This document shows positions 26,861 to 36,800 of a stretch of 64,000 bases of DNA, in pieces. The stretch comes from Pseudomonas saxonica. GTDB taxonomy: Bacteria; Pseudomonadota; Gammaproteobacteria; Pseudomonadales; Pseudomonadaceae. The notes beneath the pieces were generated by a model. The model saw only the letters and a program-made list of their open reading frames with translations. It was not told the origin of the DNA and did no database searches. The first letter of the stretch is position 1; every line of letters begins with the position of its first letter. The DNA lies in the NCBI RefSeq assembly GCF_007858365.1, contig NZ_VFIO01000002.1, positions 248,001 to 312,000 of the forward strand, read 5' to 3'. Made by a program: the position numbers and the translations under genes.

Positions 26861-29542
26861 ATGAAAAGCCAGCCCGATGCTGCCGTGCGCATAGCATCCG
26901 AGGTCGTAACCCAGTTACCCGTGCCTTCGCGGCTCGGCATGCTGCGTTTCGAGCGGCTTAATGACGCCAGTTGGGCACTGCTTTATCTCGATCCTAATTG
27001 CGAACGCCATTTCGGCGCGTCAGCGAACGATCTGTGCACGCAAGTCATGTCACCCTATGCCAGCTTGATGGAGCCCAAAGCCCGTCATCACCTGCATGAG
27101 TCCATTACCCGGCAACTCACCAACGAGCCTCACTACGTCGTGCATTACACCTTGCACACGCAGCAGGGCCTGCTGAAAGTGATGGAAGCGGGCGAAACCT
27201 ACAAACACCACAACCGTCAGTTACTACGTGGCTACCTGTTGGTGCTTGAAAACCCGCCGCCTTCAGCCTTGACTGAGCCAGAATCCCAGAACAGCCGACT
27301 GCATATGGCACTGGAGCTCAATCAACGCGCCCAGCAAGAACAACTCCAGCACCTGGAGCGCGTACGCGCCCAACAGGATTTGATTCTGCTGCTCGCCCGT
27401 CACCGCTACAGCCAGCACAACTCGCTGCAAGAGGCGGCTGAACTGATCACCCGCAGCGCTTGCGACATGTATCAAGTTGATGCCGCGAGCCTGTGGAACC
27501 TCGAAGGGAACTACTTGCACCCGGTTTCTGCCTTCCAGCGTGAAAGCCAGAGCTTTGTGCCGCTCGACACACTCGACATCAGCAACTTCCCGGACTACCT
27601 CGAAGCCCTGCACACCAGCCGCTCCATCGATGCGCACAACGCCAACCGCGACCCGCGCACCCGTGAACTCATCGCCACCCAGAGCCGCCACGACACCAAT
27701 GCCATGCTGGACGCCAGCATCCGTATCGATGGGCAGGTCGTGGGCGTGCTGTGCCTTGAGCAAACCGGTAAAAGCCGGGTGTGGCAATCGGACGAGATAG
27801 CTTTTGCCGGTGAGCTGGCCGACCAGTTTGCGCAAGTCATCAACAACCACAACCGGCGCACTGCCACCAGCGCCTTGCACCTGTTTCAGCGGGCTGTCGA
27901 ACAAAGCGCCAACGCCTTCTTGCTGGTCAACTGCGAAGGCGTGGTGGAATACGTCAACCCCAGCTTTACCGCCATTACCCAGTACAGCTCCGACGAAGTT
28001 CAGGGCCAGAAGTTGAGCGAGCTGCCCGCACTGGAGAACCTCAGCGACCTGTTGTTCGATGCGCATTCGAGCCTGAGCAAAGGCAACAGCTGGCAAGGTG
28101 AGTTCAAAAGTCGACGCAAAAACCTCGAACCGTACTGGGGTCAAATGTCGATCTCCAAGGTGTACGGGGACAACCGGGAGCTGACCCACTACATCGGCAT
28201 TTACGAAGACATCACCGAGTCAAAGCTGGCGCAGCAGCGCATTGAACGTCTGGCCTATACCGATAACCTGACCAGCCTGGGCAATCGTCCGGCCTTCATC
28301 CGCACCCTGGACGAGCGCTTCGCCCGCACCAGTACCGACCCTATTTGCCTGCTACTGGTCGATATCGACAACTTCAAGCGCATCAATGACAGCCTCGGCC
28401 ATCAAACCGGCGACAAATTGCTGATCAGTCTGGCCCGACGCCTGCGCAATACCCTTAGCCCCGCAGATATTCTGGCGCGGTTCGCCAGTAACGAATTTGC
28501 CGTGCTCCTTGATGACACCGGGGTAGAAGCGGGCCAGAACACCGCCAACCAACTGCTCATGACCCTGGACAAACCCATGTTTGTCGACAACCAGCTCATC
28601 AGCGTGACCGGCTCTGTCGGCGTTGCCTGCGCACCCGTGCACGGGCTCGACCCGCAAACGCTGATGCGCAATGCCGGGCTGGCCCTGCACAAAGCCAAAG
28701 CCAACGGTAAACATCAGGTACAAGTTTTCACCGAGGCCCTGAACGCTGAAGCCAGCTACAAACTCTTCGTCGAAAACAACCTGCGCCGCGCGCTCACGCA
28801 AAACGAACTCGATGTGTTCTACCAACCCAAGCTATGCCTGCGTTCCGGGCGCTTGCTCGGCATGGAAGCCCTGCTGCGCTGGAACCACCCTGAAAAAGGC
28901 ATGATCCGTCCGGACCAGTTCATCAGCGTGGCTGAAGAAACCGGGTTGATTATTCCGATTGGCAAATGGGTGGCACGTCAGGCCTGCCGCATGAGCAAGC
29001 ATCTGAGCGACAACGGGCTGGGCAATTTGCAAGTGGCGATCAATCTGTCGCCCAAGCAGTTCTCCGACCCCGATCTAGTAGCCTCTATCGCCAGCATCCT
29101 CAAGGAAGAACAACTGCCTGCTTGCCTGCTGGAACTCGAACTGACCGAAGGCCTGCTGCTGGAAGCCACAGATGACACCCGCTTGCAGCTCGATCAGTTG
29201 AAAGAGATGGGCCTGACCCTGGCGATGGACGATTTCGGCACCGGCTATTCCTCGCTGAGCTACCTGAAGAAATTCCCGATCGACGTCATCAAAATTGACC
29301 GCAGCTTCGTCAAAGACATTCCCGACAACCAAAATGACATGGAAATCACCTCCGCAGTGATTGCCATGGCCCACAACCTCAAGCTCAAAGTGGTCGCCGA
29401 AGGGATCGAAACCGCCGCACAGCTTGCGTTTCTGCGTCGCCACCGGTGCGATGTGGGCCAAGGTTACCTGTTCGACCGCCCTATCCCGGGCGACGACCTG
29501 ATGGAAAAGCTCAAACGCTATCCACGCGGCCCTTCGGCCTGA
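26861..29542 (+). CDS. dipA: Cyclic-di-GMP phosphodiesterase with PAS, GAF, PAS, degenerate GGDEF and EAL domains (DipA-like)
   Basis: An 893-residue signalling protein without membrane segments. Order: PAS-like domain about residues 15-130, GAF about 160-330, PAS about 340-455, GGDEF about 460-625, EAL about 640-885. The GGDEF signature is degenerate (ASNEF near 542), so cyclase activity is not expected. The EAL domain keeps EALLRW near 669, DDFGTGYSSL near 789 and KIDRSFV, as in active phosphodiesterases that hydrolyse c-di-GMP to pGpG. In P. aeruginosa, DipA (PA5017), located right after aceF and before msrA, promotes biofilm dispersion; synteny and the ASNEF sequence agree. Confidence 0.92.
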   Translation: MKSQPDAAVRIASEVVTQLPVPSRLGMLRFERLNDASWALLYLDPNCERHFGASANDLCTQVMSPYASLMEPKARHHLHESITRQLTNEPHYVVHYTLHTQQGLLKVMEAGETYKHHNRQLLRGYLLVLENPPPSALTEPESQNSRLHMALELNQRAQQEQLQHLERVRAQQDLILLLARHRYSQHNSLQEAAELITRSACDMYQVDAASLWNLEGNYLHPVSAFQRESQSFVPLDTLDISNFPDYLEALHTSRSIDAHNANRDPRTRELIATQSRHDTNAMLDASIRIDGQVVGVLCLEQTGKSRVWQSDEIAFAGELADQFAQVINNHNRRTATSALHLFQRAVEQSANAFLLVNCEGVVEYVNPSFTAITQYSSDEVQGQKLSELPALENLSDLLFDAHSSLSKGNSWQGEFKSRRKNLEPYWGQMSISKVYGDNRELTHYIGIYEDITESKLAQQRIERLAYTDNLTSLGNRPAFIRTLDERFARTSTDPICLLLVDIDNFKRINDSLGHQTGDKLLISLARRLRNTLSPADILARFASNEFAVLLDDTGVEAGQNTANQLLMTLDKPMFVDNQLISVTGSVGVACAPVHGLDPQTLMRNAGLALHKAKANGKHQVQVFTEALNAEASYKLFVENNLRRALTQNELDVFYQPKLCLRSGRLLGMEALLRWNHPEKGMIRPDQFISVAEETGLIIPIGKWVARQACRMSKHLSDNGLGNLQVAINLSPKQFSDPDLVASIASILKEEQLPACLLELELTEGLLLEATDDTRLQLDQLKEMGLTLAMDDFGTGYSSLSYLKKFPIDVIKIDRSFVKDIPDNQNDMEITSAVIAMAHNLKLKVVAEGIETAAQLAFLRRHRCDVGQGYLFDRPIPGDDLMEKLKRYPRGPSA

Positions 29543-29612
29543 CAGCATTGCAACACTCGGGCACACTGCTAGCCTGACTTCCACACTCACTCTGACTGAG
29601 AGGACATGAACA

Positions 29613-30263
29613 ATGGTCTTGCGCTCGGAAATTTTGGTGAATAAAAACGTGCTACCTACTCAAGAACAAGCCCTGCCGGGCCGCGAAACACCCATGCAAC
29701 TGCCTGAGAAGCACTACGTATTCAAAAACACACCCTTGCTGGGGCCGTTTCTGGACAATGTCGGCTTCGCCATTTTTGGTCTGGGCTGCTTCTGGGGCGC
29801 TGAGCGCAAGTTCTGGGAGCGTGAAGGCGTAGTCAGCACCGTCGTAGGTTACGCCGGTGGTTACACACCTAACCCAACCTACGAAGAAGTGTGCTCGGGG
29901 CTGACCGGCCATACCGAAGTGGTATTGGTGGTCTACGATCAGGACAAAGTCAGCTACGCCGACCTGCTGAAAATGTTCTGGGAATTGCACAACCCGACCC
30001 AAGGCATGCGTCAGGGCAACGACATCGGCAGTCAATACCGTTCAGTCATCTACTGCACCACACCAGAGCAACTGGAAGAAGCAAAGGCCAGCAAAGACGC
30101 TTATCAGGCAGAACTGGACAAAGCCGGCCTTGGCCAGATCACAACAGAAATCGATGAAGCGCCAACGGTCTACTTCGCCGAGGCATACCACCAGCAATAC
30201 CTGGCGAAAAACCCGCAGGGTTATTGCGGCATTGGCGGCACTGGCGTGACCTGCCCTATTTGA
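29613..30263 (+). CDS. msrA: Peptide methionine sulfoxide reductase MsrA
   Basis: A 216-residue reductase of methionine-S-sulfoxide in oxidised proteins. The catalytic cysteine is in [13 protein letters not shown] near residue 59. The [21 protein letters not shown] motif and [10 protein letters not shown] near 195 are conserved. A C-terminal Cys (GVTCPI) can serve as resolving residue. The start ATG at 29613 has AGAGGA about 9 bases upstream. It is a single gene, convergent with rlmJ across a repeat element; msrA follows dipA in P. aeruginosa too. Confidence 0.96.
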   Translation: MVLRSEILVNKNVLPTQEQALPGRETPMQLPEKHYVFKNTPLLGPFLDNVGFAIFGLGCFWGAERKFWEREGVVSTVVGYAGGYTPNPTYEEVCSGLTGHTEVVLVVYDQDKVSYADLLKMFWELHNPTQGMRQGNDIGSQYRSVIYCTTPEQLEEAKASKDAYQAELDKAGLGQITTEIDEAPTVYFAEAYHQQYLAKNPQGYCGIGGTGVTCPI

Positions 30264-30276
30264 CGAAAACGATCTG

Positions 30277-30409
30277 CGTAGCCGCTGCCGCAGGCTGCGT
30301 CCGGTTGCGAAGCAATCGTTAAATCAGACAGCTCGGTTGTGCTGAAACACCGTGCTTCCGGATTTTGCGACGGCTGCGCCGCCGAACGCAGCCTTCGCCA
30401 GCGGCTACG
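30277..30409. repeat. MITE-like repeat, copy A
   Basis: A 133-base element with long terminal inverted repeats. The left end is CGTAGCCGCTGCCGCAGGCT and the right end is the approximate complement, ending GCCAGCGGCTACG. The inner boundaries TGCGAAGCAATCGT and GCGACGGCTGCGCCGCCG are shared with copies at 43852-43990 and 54803-54934. It sits between the convergent genes msrA and rlmJ, where its potential hairpin may also stop transcription. Confidence 0.8.
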
Positions 30410-30423
30410 AGGCCCATTGCAGC

Positions 30424-31260
30424 TTACTCAGCGATCAACCATTCCATCTGCCAGCCACCCTGGGTTTGCCCCAGTTTCTTGGCCAGCCACGGCATCAGCT
30501 CACGCAGCTCTTCTTCCAGACCCCACGGTGGATTGGCAATCGCCAAGCCAGAGCCATTGAGGCTGTTGGGGGTGTCCAGTGGGTGCACGAACAATTCGAC
30601 CTGCAACAGCTTCGGCGCGCCAGAACCTGCCAGGTCCTGATAAAAACGACGCAGCTGGCGCTTGTCCTTGATCGGGTACCAAATCGCTACCACGGTCTGA
30701 CGCATACGGCTGATCGCATCTTTCAACGATTCAGCGCAGCGTTTCATCTCGTCCAGCTTTTCAAACGGCGGGTCAATCAGCATCAGCGCGCGCTTTTCGG
30801 CCACCGGCAGCAACGCCCGCGGTACATGCCAGCCTTCACCCAAATGCACGGCCACGCGACGGTCGCCTTTCATGTTGTCTTTGAGCATCACACCGTCTTC
30901 GGGGTGTTTCTCGTTCAACAAAATACGGTCTTGAGAACGGGTCAAGCGCCGCGCCCACTCAGGCGAACCGGGGTAATAGCGCAACTCGCCGTCCGGGTTC
31001 ATCTTGTGCAAGACCTGCATGTAATCCGCGGTGATAGCGGGCAGGTTTTTTTGATCCCACAAGCGGGCAATGCCTTCCAGGTACTCGCCGGTACGGTTGG
31101 CCTGATCACCTTTAAGGTCATACAAACCAATCCCGGCATGGGTATCCAGATAGGCAAATGGCTGCTCTTTACGCGACATCAAGGCGATCAGTCGGGTCAA
31201 GACAATATGTTTGAACACGTCGGCGTGGTTGCCGGCGTGGAAGGCGTGACGATAGTTCAT
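30424..31260 (-). CDS. rlmJ: 23S rRNA (adenine2030-N6)-methyltransferase RlmJ
   Basis: A 278-residue SAM-dependent methyltransferase that makes m6A2030 in 23S rRNA. It begins MNYRHAFHAGNHADVFKHIV, the RlmJ signature. The SAM-binding YLDTHAGIGLYDL lies near residue 37, and the catalytic DPPFEKLDE motif (N6-adenine class) near 162. Length is normal. It is a single gene, convergent with msrA; 89 bases upstream lies the end of the small gene at 31350. Confidence 0.96.
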   Translation of the reverse strand: MNYRHAFHAGNHADVFKHIVLTRLIALMSRKEQPFAYLDTHAGIGLYDLKGDQANRTGEYLEGIARLWDQKNLPAITADYMQVLHKMNPDGELRYYPGSPEWARRLTRSQDRILLNEKHPEDGVMLKDNMKGDRRVAVHLGEGWHVPRALLPVAEKRALMLIDPPFEKLDEMKRCAESLKDAISRMRQTVVAIWYPIKDKRQLRRFYQDLAGSGAPKLLQVELFVHPLDTPNSLNGSGLAIANPPWGLEEELRELMPWLAKKLGQTQGGWQMEWLIAE

Positions 31261-31349
31261 GGTTGCTCCTGCGCAGGGGGCGAAGTTTACCCTGCGCAGC
31301 GAGCTGCGTCAGGCGTTAAGCCTGAGGTGGCGCCAGACGGCGGTCTTGA

Positions 31350-31691
31350 TCAAATGTACTGAGGCTGCAAGACCAGTTGTTGCACCGTGGGCGCGTCGCC
31401 TTGACTGTCGACCGGAAAACGATGATCGGCATCCGCGATCAATACCTGACCATCCAACACCTCAACGCGAAGATCGTACCTGTGGAGGTCATGAGCCATC
31501 AGATGATCATCAACATGAAACATAAAGGCCCACGGCTCTTTGATTTCGGTGGGCTCACTGATAAAGCCCAGTTGCTTGCGGCTGCCGTCTGCTTTCACGC
31601 CAGTGAGCTGTATGGTCCAGACGTATTGACTCTGGAACTGGAAAGGAATCTCACGAAGCGAGATCTCTCCTTTTATAGTTTTGCTGCCCAT
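31350..31691 (-). CDS. Small protein resembling the YbaY/YscW domain family
   Basis: A 113-residue protein without signal peptide or lipobox. The ATG at 31691 is chosen because AAGGAG lies about 8 bases upstream; a longer reading from 31790 would add an unrelated basic segment. The layout (a KGEISL first strand, a central V-W-T-I-Q-L strand, then PWAFMFHVDD followed by LHRYDLRVEVLDGQVLI and DADHRFPV) resembles the YscW/YbaY beta-sandwich. That domain is normally periplasmic, so the lack of an export signal is odd. The domain call is tentative. Function is unknown. Confidence 0.6.
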   Translation of the reverse strand: MGSKTIKGEISLREIPFQFQSQYVWTIQLTGVKADGSRKQLGFISEPTEIKEPWAFMFHVDDHLMAHDLHRYDLRVEVLDGQVLIADADHRFPVDSQGDAPTVQQLVLQPQYI

Positions 31692-31847
31692 AGAAATGCT
31701 CCTTGATAAGGCGTCCGAAAGCGGACGCTGACGCAAGGCTAGCCGTACTTTAACGCTCGCCAGCACGCTCAGACCTTTCTCCACAAACACCCTGCCTGTT
31801 CATGCAATGAGCACTGAAAAAGCTTACGGCTTTGGGCAAGACCCAAA

Positions 31848-31887
31848 CAAAAACGGCCCGCATCCATACAGGAGCGGGCCGTTTTTT
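31848..31887. terminator. Bidirectional terminator downstream of putP
   Basis: An 11-bp stem (AAACGGCCCGC with GCGGGCCGTTT) is followed by a T-run on the plus strand and by TTTTTGTTTG on the minus strand. It would end putP transcription (minus strand), and it could also stop transcripts coming from the left. Confidence 0.8.
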
Positions 31888-31920
31888 ATGCGCTGTTTAG
31901 CGAGCCAAGGCTCAGGCCAA

Positions 31921-33408
31921 TCAGCTGTTCTGCTGGAAATCTTTCTCGGCAGCGTCGAAACGCTCGATCATCTTCTTGCTTGGGCCTTGGCCCAGCGCGC
32001 TGACCAGCCAAATGGCCAGGCTGGCGAAGATAAAGCCCGGAATAATTTCGTACAGACCGAACAAGGCAAAGTGTTTCCACACAATCACGGTGATTGCACC
32101 GACCAGAATACCGGCCAGCGCGCCATGACGCGTCATGCCTTTCCACAGTACCGAGATCAGTACCACCGGGCCGAATGCAGCACCGAAGCCTGCCCACGCG
32201 TAGCTCACCAGACCCAACACACGGTTCTCAGGGTTAGCGGCCAATGCAATCGCGATCAGAGCAACCACCAGCACCATGATCCGACCGACCCATACCAGCT
32301 CGACCTGGGAGGCATTTTTACGCAGGAATGCTTTGTAAAAGTCTTCAGTCAGGGCGCTGGAGCACACCAGCAACTGGCAGCTCAAGGTACTCATCACCGC
32401 CGCGAGAATAGCCGACAACAGCACGCCGGCAATCCACGGATTGAACAGCAACTTGGCCAGCTCGATGAACACCCGCTCAGGGTTCTCAGTCACAGGGCCA
32501 GCCAGCTCCGGATGGGTCGCGAAGTAGGCAATACCGAAGAAACCTACGCCAACCGTACCGGCCAGACACAGGATCATCCAGGTCATCGAAATGCGACGCG
32601 CCTTGGCAATCGACTTGACCGAATCCGCCGCCATGAAGCGAGCCAGGATATGCGGCTGACCGAAGTAGCCCAAGCCCCAGCCCATCAACGAGATGATGCC
32701 AATAAAGGTGGTGCCCTTAAGCATGTCGAAGTTGCTTGGGTCTTGCGCTTCGATCGCCAGGAATGTGGTGTCCACACCGCCCGTCGCCAGCAGCACGATG
32801 ATCGGCGTGAGGATCAGCGCAAAGATCATCAGCGTGGCTTGAACCGTGTCGGTCCAGCTAACAGCCAGGAAGCCGCCAATAAAGGTGTAAGCAATGGTCG
32901 CCGCAGCACCGGCCCACAAAGCTGATTCGTACGGCATGCCGAACGTGCTTTCGAACAGACGGGCACCGGCCACGATGCCAGAGGCGCAGTAGATGGTGAA
33001 GAACACCAAAATCACGATGGCCGAAATAATCCGCAGCAGACCGCTGTGGTCTTCAAAACGGCTGGAGAAATAGTCTGGCAGCGTCAAGGCGTCGCCGTTG
33101 TGCTCGGTTTGTACCCGCAGACGACCGGCCACGAACAGCCAGTTCAAGTAGGCACCGGCCACCAGACCGATGGCGATCCAGCTTTCGGACAGGCCGGACA
33201 TGTAGATTGCACCGGGCAACCCCATCAACAACCAGCCACTCATGTCGGAAGCGCCAGCAGACAATGCCGTCACAACGCTGCCCAGGCTGCGGCCACCCAG
33301 AATGTAGTCAGAAAGATTGTTGGTGGAGCGATAGGCCATAAGGCCGATGAGGACCATTGCCGCGATATAGATCACAAACGTGATCAGGGTTGGGTTACTC
33401 ACACTCAT
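31921..33408 (-). CDS. putP: Sodium/proline symporter PutP
   Basis: A 495-residue, 13-helix Na+/proline symporter of the SSS family in the inner membrane. The N-terminal TLITFVIYIAAMVLIG and the conserved LGGRSLGSVVTALSAGASDM segment (Na+/proline site, residues 45-65) are diagnostic. The ATG at 33408 (MSVSNPT) is preferred over longer readings because it matches the usual N-terminus and has CAGGG upstream. It is divergent from putA across a 448-base control region, so proline uptake and oxidation are regulated together. Confidence 0.96.
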   Translation of the reverse strand: MSVSNPTLITFVIYIAAMVLIGLMAYRSTNNLSDYILGGRSLGSVVTALSAGASDMSGWLLMGLPGAIYMSGLSESWIAIGLVAGAYLNWLFVAGRLRVQTEHNGDALTLPDYFSSRFEDHSGLLRIISAIVILVFFTIYCASGIVAGARLFESTFGMPYESALWAGAAATIAYTFIGGFLAVSWTDTVQATLMIFALILTPIIVLLATGGVDTTFLAIEAQDPSNFDMLKGTTFIGIISLMGWGLGYFGQPHILARFMAADSVKSIAKARRISMTWMILCLAGTVGVGFFGIAYFATHPELAGPVTENPERVFIELAKLLFNPWIAGVLLSAILAAVMSTLSCQLLVCSSALTEDFYKAFLRKNASQVELVWVGRIMVLVVALIAIALAANPENRVLGLVSYAWAGFGAAFGPVVLISVLWKGMTRHGALAGILVGAITVIVWKHFALFGLYEIIPGFIFASLAIWLVSALGQGPSKKMIERFDAAEKDFQQNS

Positions 33409-33556
33409 TACATTAAGCCCTGGCATTGTTTTTATGTTTAGCAGCGGTCTGGTTGAACGCTCACAAACGTCCTGTTTGAGACGATGAACAAAGCCCTGCA
33501 TTTATGACTGACGTTCCCCCAGGAAAACCATCAGTTGGTGCCCCGGCATTAAAGCG

Positions 33557-33784
33557 GTTGCACCTTGGCTGCGAATGCTATGCAACAAAGCAAATAAGGT
33601 GCAACCAGTTTTTTCCAGGCAAGTTGCACCTTGTCGCCTTTTCGTCTCAATTCAGGAGTTTTGCGCCTTTTCGGAGCAAGAAACCTGCAAGACAGACTTG
33701 GAAGCACCAAGGATGTGCACGCAATTCCTCCGCCAGGAAAAATCCTGACGAAGCGCAGAAAAAAACGGGTTGCACTAGGTTGCA
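33557..33784. promoter_or_regulatory. put control region: six GTTGCA boxes (PutA operators)
   Basis: GTTGCA occurs on the plus strand at 33557, 33623, 33769 and 33779, and on the minus strand at 33581 and 33600. GTTGCA is the hexamer recognised by the ribbon-helix-helix domain of enteric PutA, and this PutA has such a domain. Several boxes are extended to GGTTGCACCTT. The close pair at 33769/33779 lies just before putA. The array implies autorepression of both put genes when proline is absent. Confidence 0.75.
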
Positions 33785-33856
33785 CCTCTCTCAGCGCAGC
33801 GCTAATCTTGCCGCCAGCTGCTGCCGCGCAACTGCGGCACCCATGAGGATAAAAAT

Positions 33857-36800
33857 ATGGCTACCACCACCCTTGGGGTCAAACTTGATGACCCAACTCG
33901 CGAGCGCCTCAAAGCTGCCGCGACCTCGATTGATCGCACGCCTCACTGGCTGATCAAACAGGCAATTTTCAATTACCTGGAAAAACTCGAGGGTGGTGCA
34001 ACCCTGACCGAGTTAAGCGGTGTACCTGGCGACGACGCCGACGATGCCCCCACCGATCACACCCATCAGTGCTTCCTCGAATTCGCCGAAAGCATTTTGC
34101 CGCAGTCCGTCCTGCGTGCGGCAATCACCTCGGCCTACCGCCGTCCAGAACCTGAAGTCGTGCCCATGCTCATCGAACAGGCTCGTCTGCCTGCGCCGAT
34201 GGCTGCGGCCACTCAGGCCCTCGCCGCCTCGATCGCCGAAAAACTGCGCAATCAGAAGAGCGCGGGGGGTCGTGCAGGCATCGTTCAAGGCTTGCTGCAA
34301 GAGTTCTCCCTGTCGTCCCAAGAAGGCGTGGCCCTGATGTGCCTGGCCGAAGCACTGCTGCGCATCCCGGACAAAGGCACCCGTGATGCCCTGATCCGCG
34401 ACAAGATCAGTACCGGCAACTGGCACCCGCACTTGGGCAACAGCCCGTCGTTGTTTGTAAACGCCGCGACCTGGGGCCTGCTGCTGACCGGCAAACTGGT
34501 CTCGACCCACAACGAAGCGGGCCTGACCTCTTCGCTGAGCCGCATCATTGGTAAAAGCGGCGAGCCGATGATCCGCAAGGGCGTCGACATGGCCATGCGC
34601 CTCATGGGCGAACAGTTCGTCACCGGCGAAACCATTGGCGAAGCCTTGGCCAACGCCACGCGCTTTGAAGCCAAGGGCTTCCGTTACTCCTACGACATGC
34701 TCGGTGAAGCGGCACTGACCGAGCATGATGCACAGAAATACCTGGCCTCTTACGAGCAAGCTATCCACTCGATTGGCAAAGCGTCCAACGGCCGTGGCAT
34801 TTATGAAGGCCCGGGCATCTCGATCAAATTGTCGGCCCTGCACCCTCGTTACAGCCGCGCCCAGTACGAGCGCGTGATGGACGAGCTGTACCCGCGCCTG
34901 CTGTCACTCACCGTGCTGGCCAAGCAATATGACATCGGCCTGAACATTGACGCCGAAGAAGCCGATCGCCTCGAAATCTCCCTCGATCTGCTTGAGCGCC
35001 TGTGCTTCGAACCGCAACTGGCGGGCTGGAACGGCATCGGCTTCGTCATTCAGGCGTATCAGAAGCGTTGCCCGTACGTGATCGACTACGTCATCGACCT
35101 CGCGCGCCGCAGCCGCCATCGTTTGATGATCCGTCTGGTAAAAGGCGCGTACTGGGACAGCGAAATCAAACGCGCCCAAGTCGAAGGCCTGGAGGGTTAC
35201 CCGGTTTACACCCGCAAGGTGTACACCGACGTGTCTTACCTTGCTTGCGCGAAAAAATTGCTGGCCGTGCCTGAAGCGATTTACCCGCAGTTCGCCACGC
35301 ACAACGCCCAAACCTTGTCGGCTATTTACCATATTGCCGGTCAGAACTACTACCCGGGCCAGTACGAATTCCAATGCCTGCACGGCATGGGCGAGCCGTT
35401 GTACGAGCAGGTTGTCGGAAAATTGGCCGAAGGCAAGCTGAACCGTCCGTGCCGCGTGTACGCACCCGTCGGCACCCACGAAACCCTGCTGGCATACCTG
35501 GTGCGTCGCTTGCTGGAAAACGGCGCGAATACCTCGTTTGTTAACCGCATCGCCGACCACACCATTTCGATTCAAGAGTTGGTTGCCGACCCGATCTCGC
35601 AGATCGAACACATGGCGGCGCAGGAAGGCGGTTTCGGCCTGCCGCACCCGCGCATTGCCTTGCCCCGTGATCTGTACGGCAGCGAACGCGCCAACTCCAG
35701 CGGCATCGACATGTCCAACGAACATCGCTTGGCGTCGTTGTCCTGCGCCTTGCTGGCCACCGCGCACAACAACTGGAAAGCGGCACCGATGCTGGGATGC
35801 GCTTCCAGCAGCGAAACGCCTGCGCCGGTACTCAACCCGTCCGACCTGCGTGACGTCGTTGGCCATGTACAAGAAGCCACGGTTGAAGATGCCGATAACG
35901 CAATCCAGTGCGCACTGAACGTTGCCCCTATCTGGCAAGCCACGCCACCGGCCGAACGTGCCGCGATTCTGGAGCGCGCGGCTGACCTGATGGAAGGCGA
36001 AATCCAGCCGCTCATGGGCCTGCTGGCACGTGAAGCGGGCAAGACCTACGCCAACGCCATTGCGGAAGTCCGAGAAGCCGTCGACTTCCTGCGTTACTAC
36101 GCAGTGCAGGCGCGCAACGACCTGACCAATGACGCCCACCGCCCACTGGGCCCGGTGGTGTGCATCAGCCCTTGGAACTTCCCGCTGGCGATTTTCAGCG
36201 GCCAAGTCGCTGCCGCACTCGCTGCCGGTAACCCGGTATTGGCCAAACCTGCGGAGCAAACACCGCTGGTGGCTGCGCAAGCCGTACGCATCCTGCTCGA
36301 AGCCGGTATCCCTGAGGGTGTGCTGCAACTGCTGCCGGGGCGTGGCGAAACCGTGGGCGCACGCCTGGTGGGTGATGATCGCGTCAAAGGTGTGATGTTC
36401 ACCGGTTCCACCGAAGTAGCGCGCTTGCTGCAACGCAATATCGCGGGCCGCCTTGACGCACAAGGTCGCCCAATCCCGCTGATCGCAGAAACCGGTGGCC
36501 AAAACGCAATGATCGTCGACTCCTCGGCGCTGACCGAGCAAGTGGTCATCGACGTCGTGTCTTCCGCGTTCGACAGCGCTGGTCAGCGTTGCTCGGCTTT
36601 GCGTGTACTGTGCCTGCAGGAAGATTCGGCAGATCGCGTGATCGAAATGCTGAAAGGCGCCATGGCTGAATCGCGCATGGGCAATCCGGAGCGGCTAAAC
36701 GTGGACATTGGCCCGGTGATCGACGCCGAAGCCAAGGCCGGTATCGAGCAACACATTCAGGGCATGCGCAACAAAGGCCGTAGCGTCTACCAAATGGCCA

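Noticed and set aside
34904..36541. A 545-codon open frame opposite putA
   Set aside because: It lies wholly inside putA, has no ribosome site or domain, and its composition is that of a complement of Pseudomonas coding sequence.
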